From Polaromonas sp. (GTDB taxonomy: Bacteria > Pseudomonadota > Gammaproteobacteria > Burkholderiales > Burkholderiaceae_C): DNA of 7,923 nt. The position numbers and the translations under genes are program-made. Below are positions 1 to 5,247 of this stretch, one piece after another (position 1 is the first letter of the stretch; the number at the start of each line of letters is the position of its first letter). The notes under the pieces are model-generated. The model had not been told where the DNA came from. It saw only the letters and a program-made list of their open reading frames with translations, and ran no database searches. The DNA lies in NCBI GenBank assembly GCA_025362825.1, contig JANYFF010000367.1:1-7923 (forward strand), in the 5' to 3' direction.

Positions 1-479
1 TTCATCGTGCCGTCCAGCCACAAGGTGTAAAACGCGTTGCCGAGGTCGTAGTGCGCGTGGATATTCTTCTGGCTGTTGGCCTTGGTGTTGCGGTTGAGCA
101 GGTGCTTGACGCGGTAGGCCAGGCGGCCCAGCCAGGTGCCGTAGATGGCGTCTTCGACTTCCTTGCGGTTGATGATGAAAACGCGCAGTAACTCGGTCAA
201 ATGTGGCGTGGTCCAGTCGCCAGCGATAAAGCTTTCAGCAAAACCAATGTCGCCTGATTTGAGGGCTGCGCTGCAGACATTCCAGTTCAGCAGGTGCAGG
301 CTGGCCATCGGGCTTTCGCCACTTCCGAAGCGCTGTACCGAGCCATCCGGCAACTTGACTGTCAGCGTGCCGTGCTTCAGGCGCAACAGCAGTTTGAGGG
401 TTGCGCGCGCGGCAGACGGCGCATCGCCCGGCATTGAAAACGCCGGGCTGCCAGGGGTGGAGGTGTTGAGTGTGTTCAT
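1..479 (-). CDS. cfa: Cyclopropane-fatty-acyl-phospholipid synthase, N-terminal part (cut by window edge)
   Basis: Translating the minus strand from the ATG at 479-477 gives an uninterrupted 159-residue reading frame that runs off the left edge. Residues 143-159 read HYDLGNAFYTLWLDGTM, the signature at the start of the SAM-binding catalytic domain of CFA synthases. The preceding part (about 30-140) matches the family's N-terminal domain in style, including the GFAESFIAGDW stretch near residues 79-89. The family is about 400 residues long, so well over half lies outside the window. CFA synthases use S-adenosylmethionine to add a methylene group across cis double bonds of membrane phospholipid acyl chains, acting at the inner face of the cytoplasmic membrane. 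Paralogues in this operon type may instead methylate the chain. The start overlaps the stop of the DUF1365 gene as ATGA, implying translational coupling. The first 25 residues look like a low-complexity leader. Confidence 0.93.
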   Translation of the reverse strand, partial: MNTLNTSTPGSPAFSMPGDAPSAARATLKLLLRLKHGTLTVKLPDGSVQRFGSGESPMASLHLLNWNVCSAALKSGDIGFAESFIAGDWTTPHLTELLRVFIINRKEVEDAIYGTWLGRLAYRVKHLLNRNTKANSQKNIHAHYDLGNAFYTLWLDGTM

Positions 480-1234
480 CGCGTCACAAAGATTTCAGGA
501 GGCCTGGGTTTGCTGAAAAAGGGCACACGCTTGCGCCATAACTTGAAGGCTTGCCAGTGAATGCGTGCCACCACGCCAAAGGTCATGGCGGGGTAGCGCC
601 ACAGGGCCGTGTGCAGGCTGGCGCGGGTAATGGGCTCAAGCGTGCCGCTGACGCTGGTTTCCAGCAGCGGGCCTGCGTCGTCGTCATAGTCGATGCGGGC
701 AACGGTTTTCTCGATGCCGCCGTGACCGGTGCGCATAAAGCGAAAACGGTAGCTGCCTTCGAGTGTGCAAAAGGGCGAGACATGGAAGACCTTGTCGGCC
801 CGGAGTTCCTGTCCGTAACGCGGCTGGTCGAGCAGGTAGCAGTGGCGCTCGCCAAAGGTGTTGTTCACCTCCACCACGACGGCCCGCAGGCTGTTGTCTG
901 CAGCATGGCAATACCAGAAGCTCACCGGCTTGAAGGTGTAGCCGAGAACGCGCGGGTAGGTGTGCAGCCATATCTCGCCGGTAGCGTCTTCAACGCCTTC
1001 GCGCAGCAGCAACTCGTCTAGCCAGTCGATAGCGTTGTCGCGGCCATCGCCGTGGTCGCGGTCAAAAAAGCTCAACATGCCGCGCCGGTTGTGTGCCAGC
1101 GCGCCGCTGCCGTGTTGCTGCATGGCACGCATCGGCAGCATCAGAAAATAGGTGGGGTAGGCAAAAGCGTTTCGTGCTGGTTTCAGCCGGGTGTGTCTGA
1201 CCTGGCCAAAACCAATCAGGGGGACGGCAGTCAT
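476..1234 (-). CDS. DUF1365 family protein
   Basis: This 252-residue protein carries the family hallmarks: FKPVSFWYC at residues 101-109, VEVNNTFGERHCYLL at 121-135 and KVFHVSPF at 148-155. The biochemical function of DUF1365 is not firmly established. Members are recurrently encoded between a COG2907-type FAD oxidoreductase and a CFA-like methyltransferase, as here, so a role in modifying membrane acyl chains is the usual inference. From memory, homologues in Rhodobacter sphaeroides belong to a singlet-oxygen-induced lipid-modification operon. The ATG overlaps the upstream gene's TGA by ATGA, and its own TGA overlaps the cfa ATG in the same way, so the three proteins are probably made in a fixed ratio. 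There is no signal peptide. Length is normal for the family. Confidence 0.9.
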   Translation of the reverse strand: MTAVPLIGFGQVRHTRLKPARNAFAYPTYFLMLPMRAMQQHGSGALAHNRRGMLSFFDRDHGDGRDNAIDWLDELLLREGVEDATGEIWLHTYPRVLGYTFKPVSFWYCHAADNSLRAVVVEVNNTFGERHCYLLDQPRYGQELRADKVFHVSPFCTLEGSYRFRFMRTGHGGIEKTVARIDYDDDAGPLLETSVSGTLEPITRASLHTALWRYPAMTFGVVARIHWQAFKLWRKRVPFFSKPRPPEIFVTR

Positions 1235-2553
1235 GCCGCTGCTCCAGCTGTATCAGCCAGCAATTGCTGCGCAACCTGCAGGCCGGACTTCAGGCCATCT
1301 TCATGAAAGCCGTAACCCGTCCAGGCACCGCAAAAATAGGTATTTTGCTTTCCCTGCAATTGCGGCAACGCGCCCTGCGCACGGATGGCTGCAAGGTCGA
1401 AAACCGGATGTGCGTAGTCAAATTCACCCATGATGTGATTACGCGCAATCTCCCGCACCGGATTCAGGGACACCACCACCGGCTGGGTGAAGGGCAGGGG
1501 CTGCAGCATGTTCAAAAGGTAGTGCAGGCAGACCTGTGCTGACTCGCGGTCAGTTTGCTGCGCCCGCTCGTAGTTCCAGGCAGCCCAGGCGAGTTTTTTG
1601 GCGGGTAGTACAGAGGCATCGGTGTGCAGCACGGCGCGGTTCGACTGGTAACGGATGGCGCCCAGCACGCGCTGCTCGGCGTATGTGGCGTTATGCAGCA
1701 TGGCCAGTGACTGATCGGAGTGCGCGGCCAGCACCACCTTGTCAAAACGCTCTGCGTTGTTGTCTGTGACGATGCGAACGCCTTCTGCATCGCGTTCGAC
1801 CAGCCGCACCGGCGTATCGAGGCGCTTGTTCGGGATTTGCGCAACAATTTTCTCAACATAATGACGGGCGCCGCCCGCCACCGTCCACCATTGCGGCCGG
1901 TTGGCAACCTGTATCAGACCGTGGTTGTAGCAAAACCGGATCATGGTAGCGACCGGAAATTGCAACATCTGGTCTGTCGGACAGGACCAGATACAGCCCA
2001 TCATGGGCAGGAAGTACCAGTCGCGAAACTCGTCCGAAAATTTGTGCGTCTTGAGGAAATCGCTGAGCGGCTGGAGCATGGCTGCTTCTCCATGGGCGTT
2101 GGCGATGTCTGTAGTGATGCGGTTAAACCGCATGATGTCGCGCAGCATGCGCAAGAACTTCCAGCTCACAAAGTTGCGGCGTTGCGCGAACACACTGTTC
2201 AGGCTGGAGCCGCTCCACTCCAGGGCCCGGCTGCGACCACCGACGCCTGGCACTTTGACCGAAAACGACATGTCTGATTTGGCGGTTTCGACGCCCAGGT
2301 CGGCAAACAGCTTGATCAGGTTGGGATAGGTGCGCTCGTTGAAGACAAGAAAACCTGTATCGACTCCGTGGGTGACCGGCCCCCGCGACGTGGGCAGTGT
2401 AACGTCGACAGTGTGTGTATGGCCACCAAAGTAGCTGCCTGCTTCAAACAGGGTGATCTCAGCATGGCCCTCAAGCGCGTGGGCGACCGCCAGTCCGGAG
2501 ATGCCGGAGCCGACGATGGCAATACGAGGAAGCGTGGGCGGGTGGCTGCGCAA
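1231..2553 (-). CDS. FAD-dependent amine-oxidase-like oxidoreductase (COG2907 type)
   Basis: A 440-residue flavoprotein. The N-terminus has a dinucleotide-binding fold: IAIVGSGISG with GxGxxG at residues 15-20, and the ribose-binding acidic residue E37 at the end of strand two. DTGF follows at 65-68 and the C-terminal FAD-contacting segment CGAWTGYGFHEDGLKSG begins at 408. These match the 'NAD/FAD-binding protein' family that travels with DUF1365 and CFA synthase. The likely role is oxidation or desaturation of a lipid acyl chain; the substrate is not shown by the sequence. The start is a TTG at 2553-2551, since no in-frame ATG or GTG lies close upstream and the FAD motif begins only 10 residues in. 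GGTGG about 7 nt upstream is a possible ribosome-binding site. It is the first gene of the three-gene operon, about 310 nt downstream of a candidate promoter. Confidence 0.9.
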   Translation of the reverse strand: MRSHPPTLPRIAIVGSGISGLAVAHALEGHAEITLFEAGSYFGGHTHTVDVTLPTSRGPVTHGVDTGFLVFNERTYPNLIKLFADLGVETAKSDMSFSVKVPGVGGRSRALEWSGSSLNSVFAQRRNFVSWKFLRMLRDIMRFNRITTDIANAHGEAAMLQPLSDFLKTHKFSDEFRDWYFLPMMGCIWSCPTDQMLQFPVATMIRFCYNHGLIQVANRPQWWTVAGGARHYVEKIVAQIPNKRLDTPVRLVERDAEGVRIVTDNNAERFDKVVLAAHSDQSLAMLHNATYAEQRVLGAIRYQSNRAVLHTDASVLPAKKLAWAAWNYERAQQTDRESAQVCLHYLLNMLQPLPFTQPVVVSLNPVREIARNHIMGEFDYAHPVFDLAAIRAQGALPQLQGKQNTYFCGAWTGYGFHEDGLKSGLQVAQQLLADTAGAAA

Positions 2554-2576
2554 GGTCAGCCACCGGAATATAAAAA

Positions 2577-2767
2577 TGTTGCGAAGCGCCCCGGCGCGAA
2601 CAAGGGAGGGAGGGAGGAGGAGAACCGCGCCGAAATTTCATCCAGGCCTGAAAGGTCTGGGTGGCTTCGCAACAAGGAAACTGTTTTCTTGCCCACACCC
2701 TGCACAGCTACAGCTGGCATGGACGAAAGTATGAGTTCCTGTATCACCGGGTAGTTCCCGGTTTTTT
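2577..2767 (+). ncRNA. Candidate structured small RNA with intrinsic terminator
   Basis: No gene occupies this stretch convincingly, yet it is dense with complementary segments. The arms 2578-2587 and 2664-2673 (GTTGCGAAGC / GCTTCGCAAC) pair perfectly; T2577-A2674 extends them. They enclose hairpin 2592-2598/2626-2632 (CGGCGCG/CGCGCCG) and hairpin 2639-2648/2654-2663 with a TGAAA loop, giving a three-way junction. Hairpins at 2673-2691 and 2701-2719 follow, then a terminator at 2746-2767. Pairs G2646-T2656, T2641-G2661 and G2677-T2687 are G-U wobbles on the plus strand but A-C mismatches on the minus strand, favouring plus-strand RNA. A weak -10-like TATAAA at 2569-2574 could start it near 2581, but no clear -35 is seen, so the 5' end is uncertain. 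It would be antisense to the leader of the flavoprotein operon. I recognise no known RNA family. Confidence 0.4.
2746..2767 (+). terminator. Intrinsic terminator facing the plus strand
   Basis: ACCGGG (2746-2751), loop TAGTT, then CCCGGT (2757-2762), running into an unbroken T run to 2767. This is a compact GC-rich stem with a U tract on the plus strand. On the minus strand the stem is followed by GATACAGG, with no T run, so it cannot serve the minus-strand genes. No plus-strand gene lies upstream within the window, which makes it an orphan terminator unless the proposed RNA is real. Confidence 0.6.
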
Positions 2768-2852
2768 GAGCTCCAGACAGGTAAAAATTTGTTAAAAAAG
2801 CAGACATTGAATTTGGACGGATCGCAATTGGCGGGTTTTTGCAGGGAGTCTT

Positions 2853-2918
2853 ATTACTCATTTTTCGCCATCATACTGTCAAAATTACCAATCAGTCAAT
2901 AAATTACTAATCGGTAAT
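2853..2918. repeat. Three ATTACYNAT motifs across the promoter (operator-like)
   Basis: ATTACTCAT (2853-2861), ATTACCAATCAGT (2884-2896) and ATTACTAATCGGT (2903-2915) are near copies. The latter two match at 11 of 13 positions and are 19 bp apart, about two helical turns. The last also forms a dyad, ATTAC at 2903-2907 with GTAAT at 2914-2918. The 2884 copy lies in the spacer and -35 of the candidate minus-strand promoter; the 2903 copy is just upstream of the -35. This is how tandem binding sites for a regulator look. No regulator gene is in the window, and AT-rich chance similarity is possible. Confidence 0.35.
2870..2899 (-). promoter_or_regulatory. Candidate sigma70 promoter for the flavoprotein-DUF1365-cfa operon
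   Basis: Read on the minus strand: -35 TTGACT (2899-2894), an 18-nt spacer, -10 TATGAT (2875-2870). Each hexamer matches the consensus at five of six positions. Transcription would begin near 2863 and leave a leader of about 310 nt before the TTG start of the flavoprotein. The promoter sits directly downstream of the glutathione peroxidase stop, so the operon can be expressed independently of that gene. Confidence 0.5.
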
Positions 2919-2919
2919 A

Positions 2920-2950
2920 AATCTTTGGTCTGCGATTTTTCGCAAAGATT
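2920..2950 (-). terminator. Weak terminator-like hairpin after glutathione peroxidase
   Basis: On the minus strand AATCTTTG (2950-2943) pairs with CAAAGATT (2927-2920) and is followed by TATTACC. The stem starts inside the peroxidase stop codon. Only two of eight pairs are G-C and the T run is broken, so it would be inefficient. An alternative inner hairpin, TGCGA (2931-2935) with TCGCA (2940-2944), competes with it. Partial read-through into the flavoprotein operon is therefore possible. Confidence 0.25.
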
Positions 2951-3530
2951 ATTTACTTGCCAGCTGCTTTTCAATTTCCTTTACAAACTGGCGACTTGCA
3001 GGGTCTGCCATTGAGTTGAAACTGACCACGCTCTGCCCGTCGCGCGCAATCACATATTTGTAGAAATTCCAGCGCGGGACCGTACCGGTTTTGGCTGCAA
3101 GCTGCTTGAACAGCGGATTGGCATCCTTGCCGGCCACGCTGGACTTGGAAAACATCGGGAATTTCACGCCAAAGGTGTTCTCGCAAAAATCGGCGATTTC
3201 CTTGTTGCTGCCAGTCTCCTGGGAAAAGTCATTGGATGGAAAACCCAGTACGACCAGGCCTTTATCGCGGTATTTGGCGTAAAGCGCTTCGAGTCCTTCA
3301 TATTGCGGGGTAAAGCCGCAGAAGCTGGCGGTGTTGACCACGACCACCACTTTGCCGCTGTACTGGCAAAGCGATTGCAGTTTTTCGTCCTGCAGTCTTA
3401 AAAAGCTTTGTTGCAACAGTCCGGTGCAGGACGTTGCAGGCTCAGGCGCCTTGGCGGCCGGTGCGGCCACACAAAACCCGGAAAAAAGCGCTGGAATGAA
3501 GGCCAGATACCTGAGTGTCGCGATGCGCAT
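2949..3530 (-). CDS. Exported thiol-type glutathione peroxidase
   Basis: A 193-residue protein of the GPx/BtuE family, reducing hydrogen peroxide and organic or lipid hydroperoxides. The peroxidatic cysteine is C71 in NTASFCGFT. Q104 and the WNF motif (W144, N145) supply the rest of the catalytic centre. C116 (EIADFC) sits where the resolving cysteine of thioredoxin-dependent members lies, so thioredoxin-like proteins rather than glutathione may be the reductant. The usual FPCNQF block reads FPSNDF (98-102), lacking its cysteine. Residues 1-25 form a Sec signal peptide: short basic start, hydrophobic core YLAFIPALFSGFCVAA, then AAPAAKA, so the enzyme is probably periplasmic. I chose the ATG at 3530 rather than an in-frame start at 3611 because the signal peptide begins there and GAGAAG lies just upstream. 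Additional cysteines C35 and C55 are unexplained. Confidence 0.9.
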   Translation of the reverse strand: MRIATLRYLAFIPALFSGFCVAAPAAKAPEPATSCTGLLQQSFLRLQDEKLQSLCQYSGKVVVVVNTASFCGFTPQYEGLEALYAKYRDKGLVVLGFPSNDFSQETGSNKEIADFCENTFGVKFPMFSKSSVAGKDANPLFKQLAAKTGTVPRWNFYKYVIARDGQSVVSFNSMADPASRQFVKEIEKQLASK

Positions 3531-3805
3531 AATCTTCTCGCTTATGAAATAGGACGGAATATGCCGCCACGGAAAACAAGAGTTGCCACCTTGAAAAGTA
3601 GCGACCCGCACCTGTCAGAAATACGCTGGGACCGAGCCGACAGATTCAGGGGCATTTTGCACAACAGTTGCCGCGACATAAACAACAGGGGATTTCCAAG
3701 GGCTAATTGCAGCAGCTTCGTCAGGCAATGACCTGAATCGCGGGGCAAATACGACTCGAGGCACCGCTTGTCACATTCGCAGCCTAAAATTAGGTTTATA
3801 CGTAA

Positions 3806-3822
3806 ATGCGAAATATTCGCAT
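3806..3822. repeat. Perfect dyad, operator-like
   Basis: ATGCGAAATATTCGCAT has perfect 7-bp arms around a 3-bp centre, 60 bp upstream of the ferritin-like ATG. The half-site ATTCGCA occurs again at 3775-3781, 40 bp away in the same orientation. The symmetry suits a dimeric transcription factor; alternatively it is a hairpin in the 5' leader. Confidence 0.4.
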
Positions 3823-3870
3823 CTGAAGCAGATGATTCTGCGTATACCCACAGACGCGTCATGGGACGCG

Positions 3871-3876
3871 AAGGAG
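3871..3876 (+). promoter_or_regulatory. Ribosome-binding site fixing the ferritin-like start
   Basis: AAGGAG followed by a 5-nt spacer (TTCAC) and ATG at 3882. It is the strongest Shine-Dalgarno match I found in the window and decides the start over in-frame upstream candidates. Confidence 0.8.
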
Positions 3877-3881
3877 TTCAC

Positions 3882-4751
3882 ATGCTTTACCCAGAACTTT
3901 TCAAACAGCTCGAATCCGTCCGCTGGGACATGGAAAAAGACATTCCATGGTCCAGTTTTGACGCCTCACGGCTATCAGATGAACAGGCGCAAACCATCAA
4001 GATGAACGCCATCACCGAGTGGTCGGCCCTGCCCGCCACGGAGATGTTCCTGCGTGACAACAAGGACGACAGCGATTTTTCGGCTTTCATGTCCATATGG
4101 TTTTTCGAGGAACAAAAGCATTCACTGGTGCTGATGGAATACCTCAAGCGGTTCAGGCCTGAGTTGGCACCTACCGAAAAAGAGTTGCACGAGGTGCGGT
4201 TTGAGTTTGAACCTGCGCCAGCACTGGAAACCCTGATGTTGCATTTTTGCGGCGAAATCAGGCTCAACCACTGGTATCGGCGGGCCAGCGAATGGCATAC
4301 CGAGCCCGTGATCAAGCAGATTTACACCCAGCTCAGCCAGGACGAAGCGCGTCACGGCGGCGCCTACCTACGCTACATGAAGCGCGCCATCAATAATTTT
4401 GGCAACGAAGCCCGCTCGGCTTTTACCAAGGTGGGCGTACTGATGGCCAGTGCCCGCCGCACGGCTCAGGCATTGCACCCGACCAATCTTCACGTGAACA
4501 AGGCACTGTTCCCGCGCGACACCATCCAGTCGCGCCTGCCCAATCCCGACTGGCTGGAGCACTGGCTTGACACACAAATCAAGTTTGACTCGGTCTGGGA
4601 GGGCAAGGTCGTAGAGCGCATCCTGCACAACATGAGCCTGTTGATGAACCAGAGCTTTAAAACCGTGCAGGAGCTGAACCGCTACCGCAAGGAATTGGGC
4701 CGCGAGATTGCTGGCACCATCGCGCTTGATACCAAGCCGCAAGCGGTGTGA
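3882..4751 (+). CDS. Ferritin-like diiron protein, acyl-ACP-desaturase-like
   Basis: A 289-residue soluble, helical protein with the six-ligand pattern of a ferritin-like diiron oxidase: E46 or E54 on the first helix, EEQKH at 76-80 (E77, H80), E115 in GEIRLNHW, and DEARH at 134-138 (E135, H138). The EExxH/DExxH spelling resembles soluble acyl-ACP desaturases (EENRH, DEKRH) more than true ferritins. Such proteins activate oxygen to desaturate, hydroxylate or N-oxygenate a substrate; the substrate here is unknown, and automatic annotation as 'ferritin' would probably mislead. The ATG at 3882 has AAGGAG five nt upstream; earlier TTG starts lack this. No signal peptide or membrane segment is seen. 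Its stop overlaps the GTG of rfaE2 (GTGA), so the pair is co-translated. The ACP and ketosynthase genes close by hint at an acyl-ACP partner, which is inference. Confidence 0.85.
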   Translation: MLYPELFKQLESVRWDMEKDIPWSSFDASRLSDEQAQTIKMNAITEWSALPATEMFLRDNKDDSDFSAFMSIWFFEEQKHSLVLMEYLKRFRPELAPTEKELHEVRFEFEPAPALETLMLHFCGEIRLNHWYRRASEWHTEPVIKQIYTQLSQDEARHGGAYLRYMKRAINNFGNEARSAFTKVGVLMASARRTAQALHPTNLHVNKALFPRDTIQSRLPNPDWLEHWLDTQIKFDSVWEGKVVERILHNMSLLMNQSFKTVQELNRYRKELGREIAGTIALDTKPQAV

Positions 4752-5233
4752 GCTGGCCTGCATTTTTTGACAAAATCACCTCGCGGGATGACGCATCAGC
4801 ACTTGTAGCTGCATTGCCCCGCCCGGTTGTGTTTACGAATGGCGTTTTTGACGTCCTGCACCGCGGCCATGCGACTTATCTGGCGCAGGCCCGGGCGCTG
4901 GGGGGCAGTCTGGTGGTGGCGCTCAACACGGATGCATCGGCGCGCCGACTCGGCAAGGGGCCGGATCGGCCGCTGAACAACGAACAGGACCGCGCTGTCA
5001 TCATGGCGGCACTTGAATCGGTCAGCCTGGTCACCTGGTTTGACGAGGACACGCCCATCACGCTGATCGGCGAGCTCAAGCCGGACGTGCTGGTCAAGGG
5101 GGGCGACTACGACATGGGTAAATTAGCCGAAACGCGTGTGGTGGAGGCTTACGGCGGCAAGGCCCTGGTGATTCCGTTTGTCGATGGCTACTCGACCACG
5201 GCGCTGGTTAAAAAGATACGCAACACGGACTGA
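4748..5233 (+). CDS. rfaE2: D-glycero-beta-D-manno-heptose 1-phosphate adenylyltransferase
   Basis: A 161-residue cytidylyltransferase-like nucleotidyltransferase. TNGVFDVLHRGH (30-41) contains the HxGH nucleotide-binding motif (H38-H41); KPDVLVKGGDY (111-121) and GYSTTALV (147-154) are the conserved segments of the heptose branch. It transfers AMP from ATP to heptose 1-phosphate, giving ADP-heptose for the LPS inner core in the cytoplasm. In E. coli this activity is the C-terminal half of the fused HldE; here the adenylyltransferase stands alone, as is usual in many betaproteobacteria, so the kinase (RfaE1/HldA) must lie elsewhere. The start is GTG at 4748, overlapping the ferritin-like stop by four bases. 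There is no good ribosome-binding site of its own, so translation probably depends on the upstream gene. The end faces the ketosynthase gene 14 bp away, with no terminator between them. Confidence 0.95.
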   Translation: MSWPAFFDKITSRDDASALVAALPRPVVFTNGVFDVLHRGHATYLAQARALGGSLVVALNTDASARRLGKGPDRPLNNEQDRAVIMAALESVSLVTWFDEDTPITLIGELKPDVLVKGGDYDMGKLAETRVVEAYGGKALVIPFVDGYSTTALVKKIRNTD

Positions 5234-5247
5234 CTGGATAACCCGAA

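Larger units (their letters stand above)
3531..3881. other. Divergent intergenic region between the peroxidase and ferritin-like genes
   Basis: No convincing gene is found in these 351 bp. Open frames crossing it (3542-3862 minus, 3768-3881 plus) lack a ribosome-binding site or recognisable protein. It should contain promoters for both flanking genes. For the plus side TTGTCA (3768-3773) with TAGGTT (3791-3796) at 17-nt spacing is only a weak match. For the peroxidase I see no clear sigma70 site. The part nearest the ferritin-like gene is rich in inverted repeats: CCTAA/TTAGG (3783-3794), a long dyad at 3806-3822, GCAGA/TCTGC (3828-3841) and the palindrome GACGCGTC just before the ribosome-binding site. 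Confidence 0.6.

Noticed and set aside
551..1021. 156-codon plus-strand open frame
   Set aside because: It lies fully antisense to the well-supported DUF1365 gene and has no recognisable protein features; it is a high-GC shadow frame.
2368..2754. Plus-strand open frames of 93 and 128 codons
   Set aside because: Their first parts are the reverse complement of the flavoprotein gene, the proteins are low-complexity and resemble nothing known, and no ribosome-binding site is visible.
2746..2767. The GC hairpin as terminator of the peroxidase or leader terminator of the minus operon
   Set aside because: On the minus strand the T run becomes an A run before the stem and no T run follows it.
2556..2861. 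A 101-codon minus-strand open frame filling the leader, ATG only about two nt after the predicted transcription start and stop just before the TTG of the flavoprotein
   Set aside because: No ribosome-binding site (it would need leaderless initiation), no recognisable domain, and its sequence spans the stems and G/C-run repeat, so RNA structure explains it better. Ribosome profiling could reopen it.
3470..3530. Lipoprotein lipobox in the peroxidase signal peptide (SGFC)
   Set aside because: The residue just before the cysteine is phenylalanine, not Gly, Ala or Ser, so a lipobox is not satisfied; a plain Sec signal peptide fits better.
3531..3611. N-terminal extension of the glutathione peroxidase to 3611
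   Set aside because: It would place 27 polar residues before an obvious signal peptide. The ATG at 3530 has GAGAAG upstream and is the natural start.
3600..3680. ECF sigma-like promoter for the peroxidase (TGAATC, 17 nt, CGTATT on the minus strand)
   Set aside because: The hexamers only partly fit remembered singlet-oxygen sigma sites, and no matching sigma factor gene or second copy before the lipid operon supports it.
3768..3881. Longer start for the ferritin-like protein at TTG 3768
   Set aside because: The extra 38 residues translate the inverted-repeat region, there is no ribosome-binding site, and AAGGAG sits exactly before ATG 3882.
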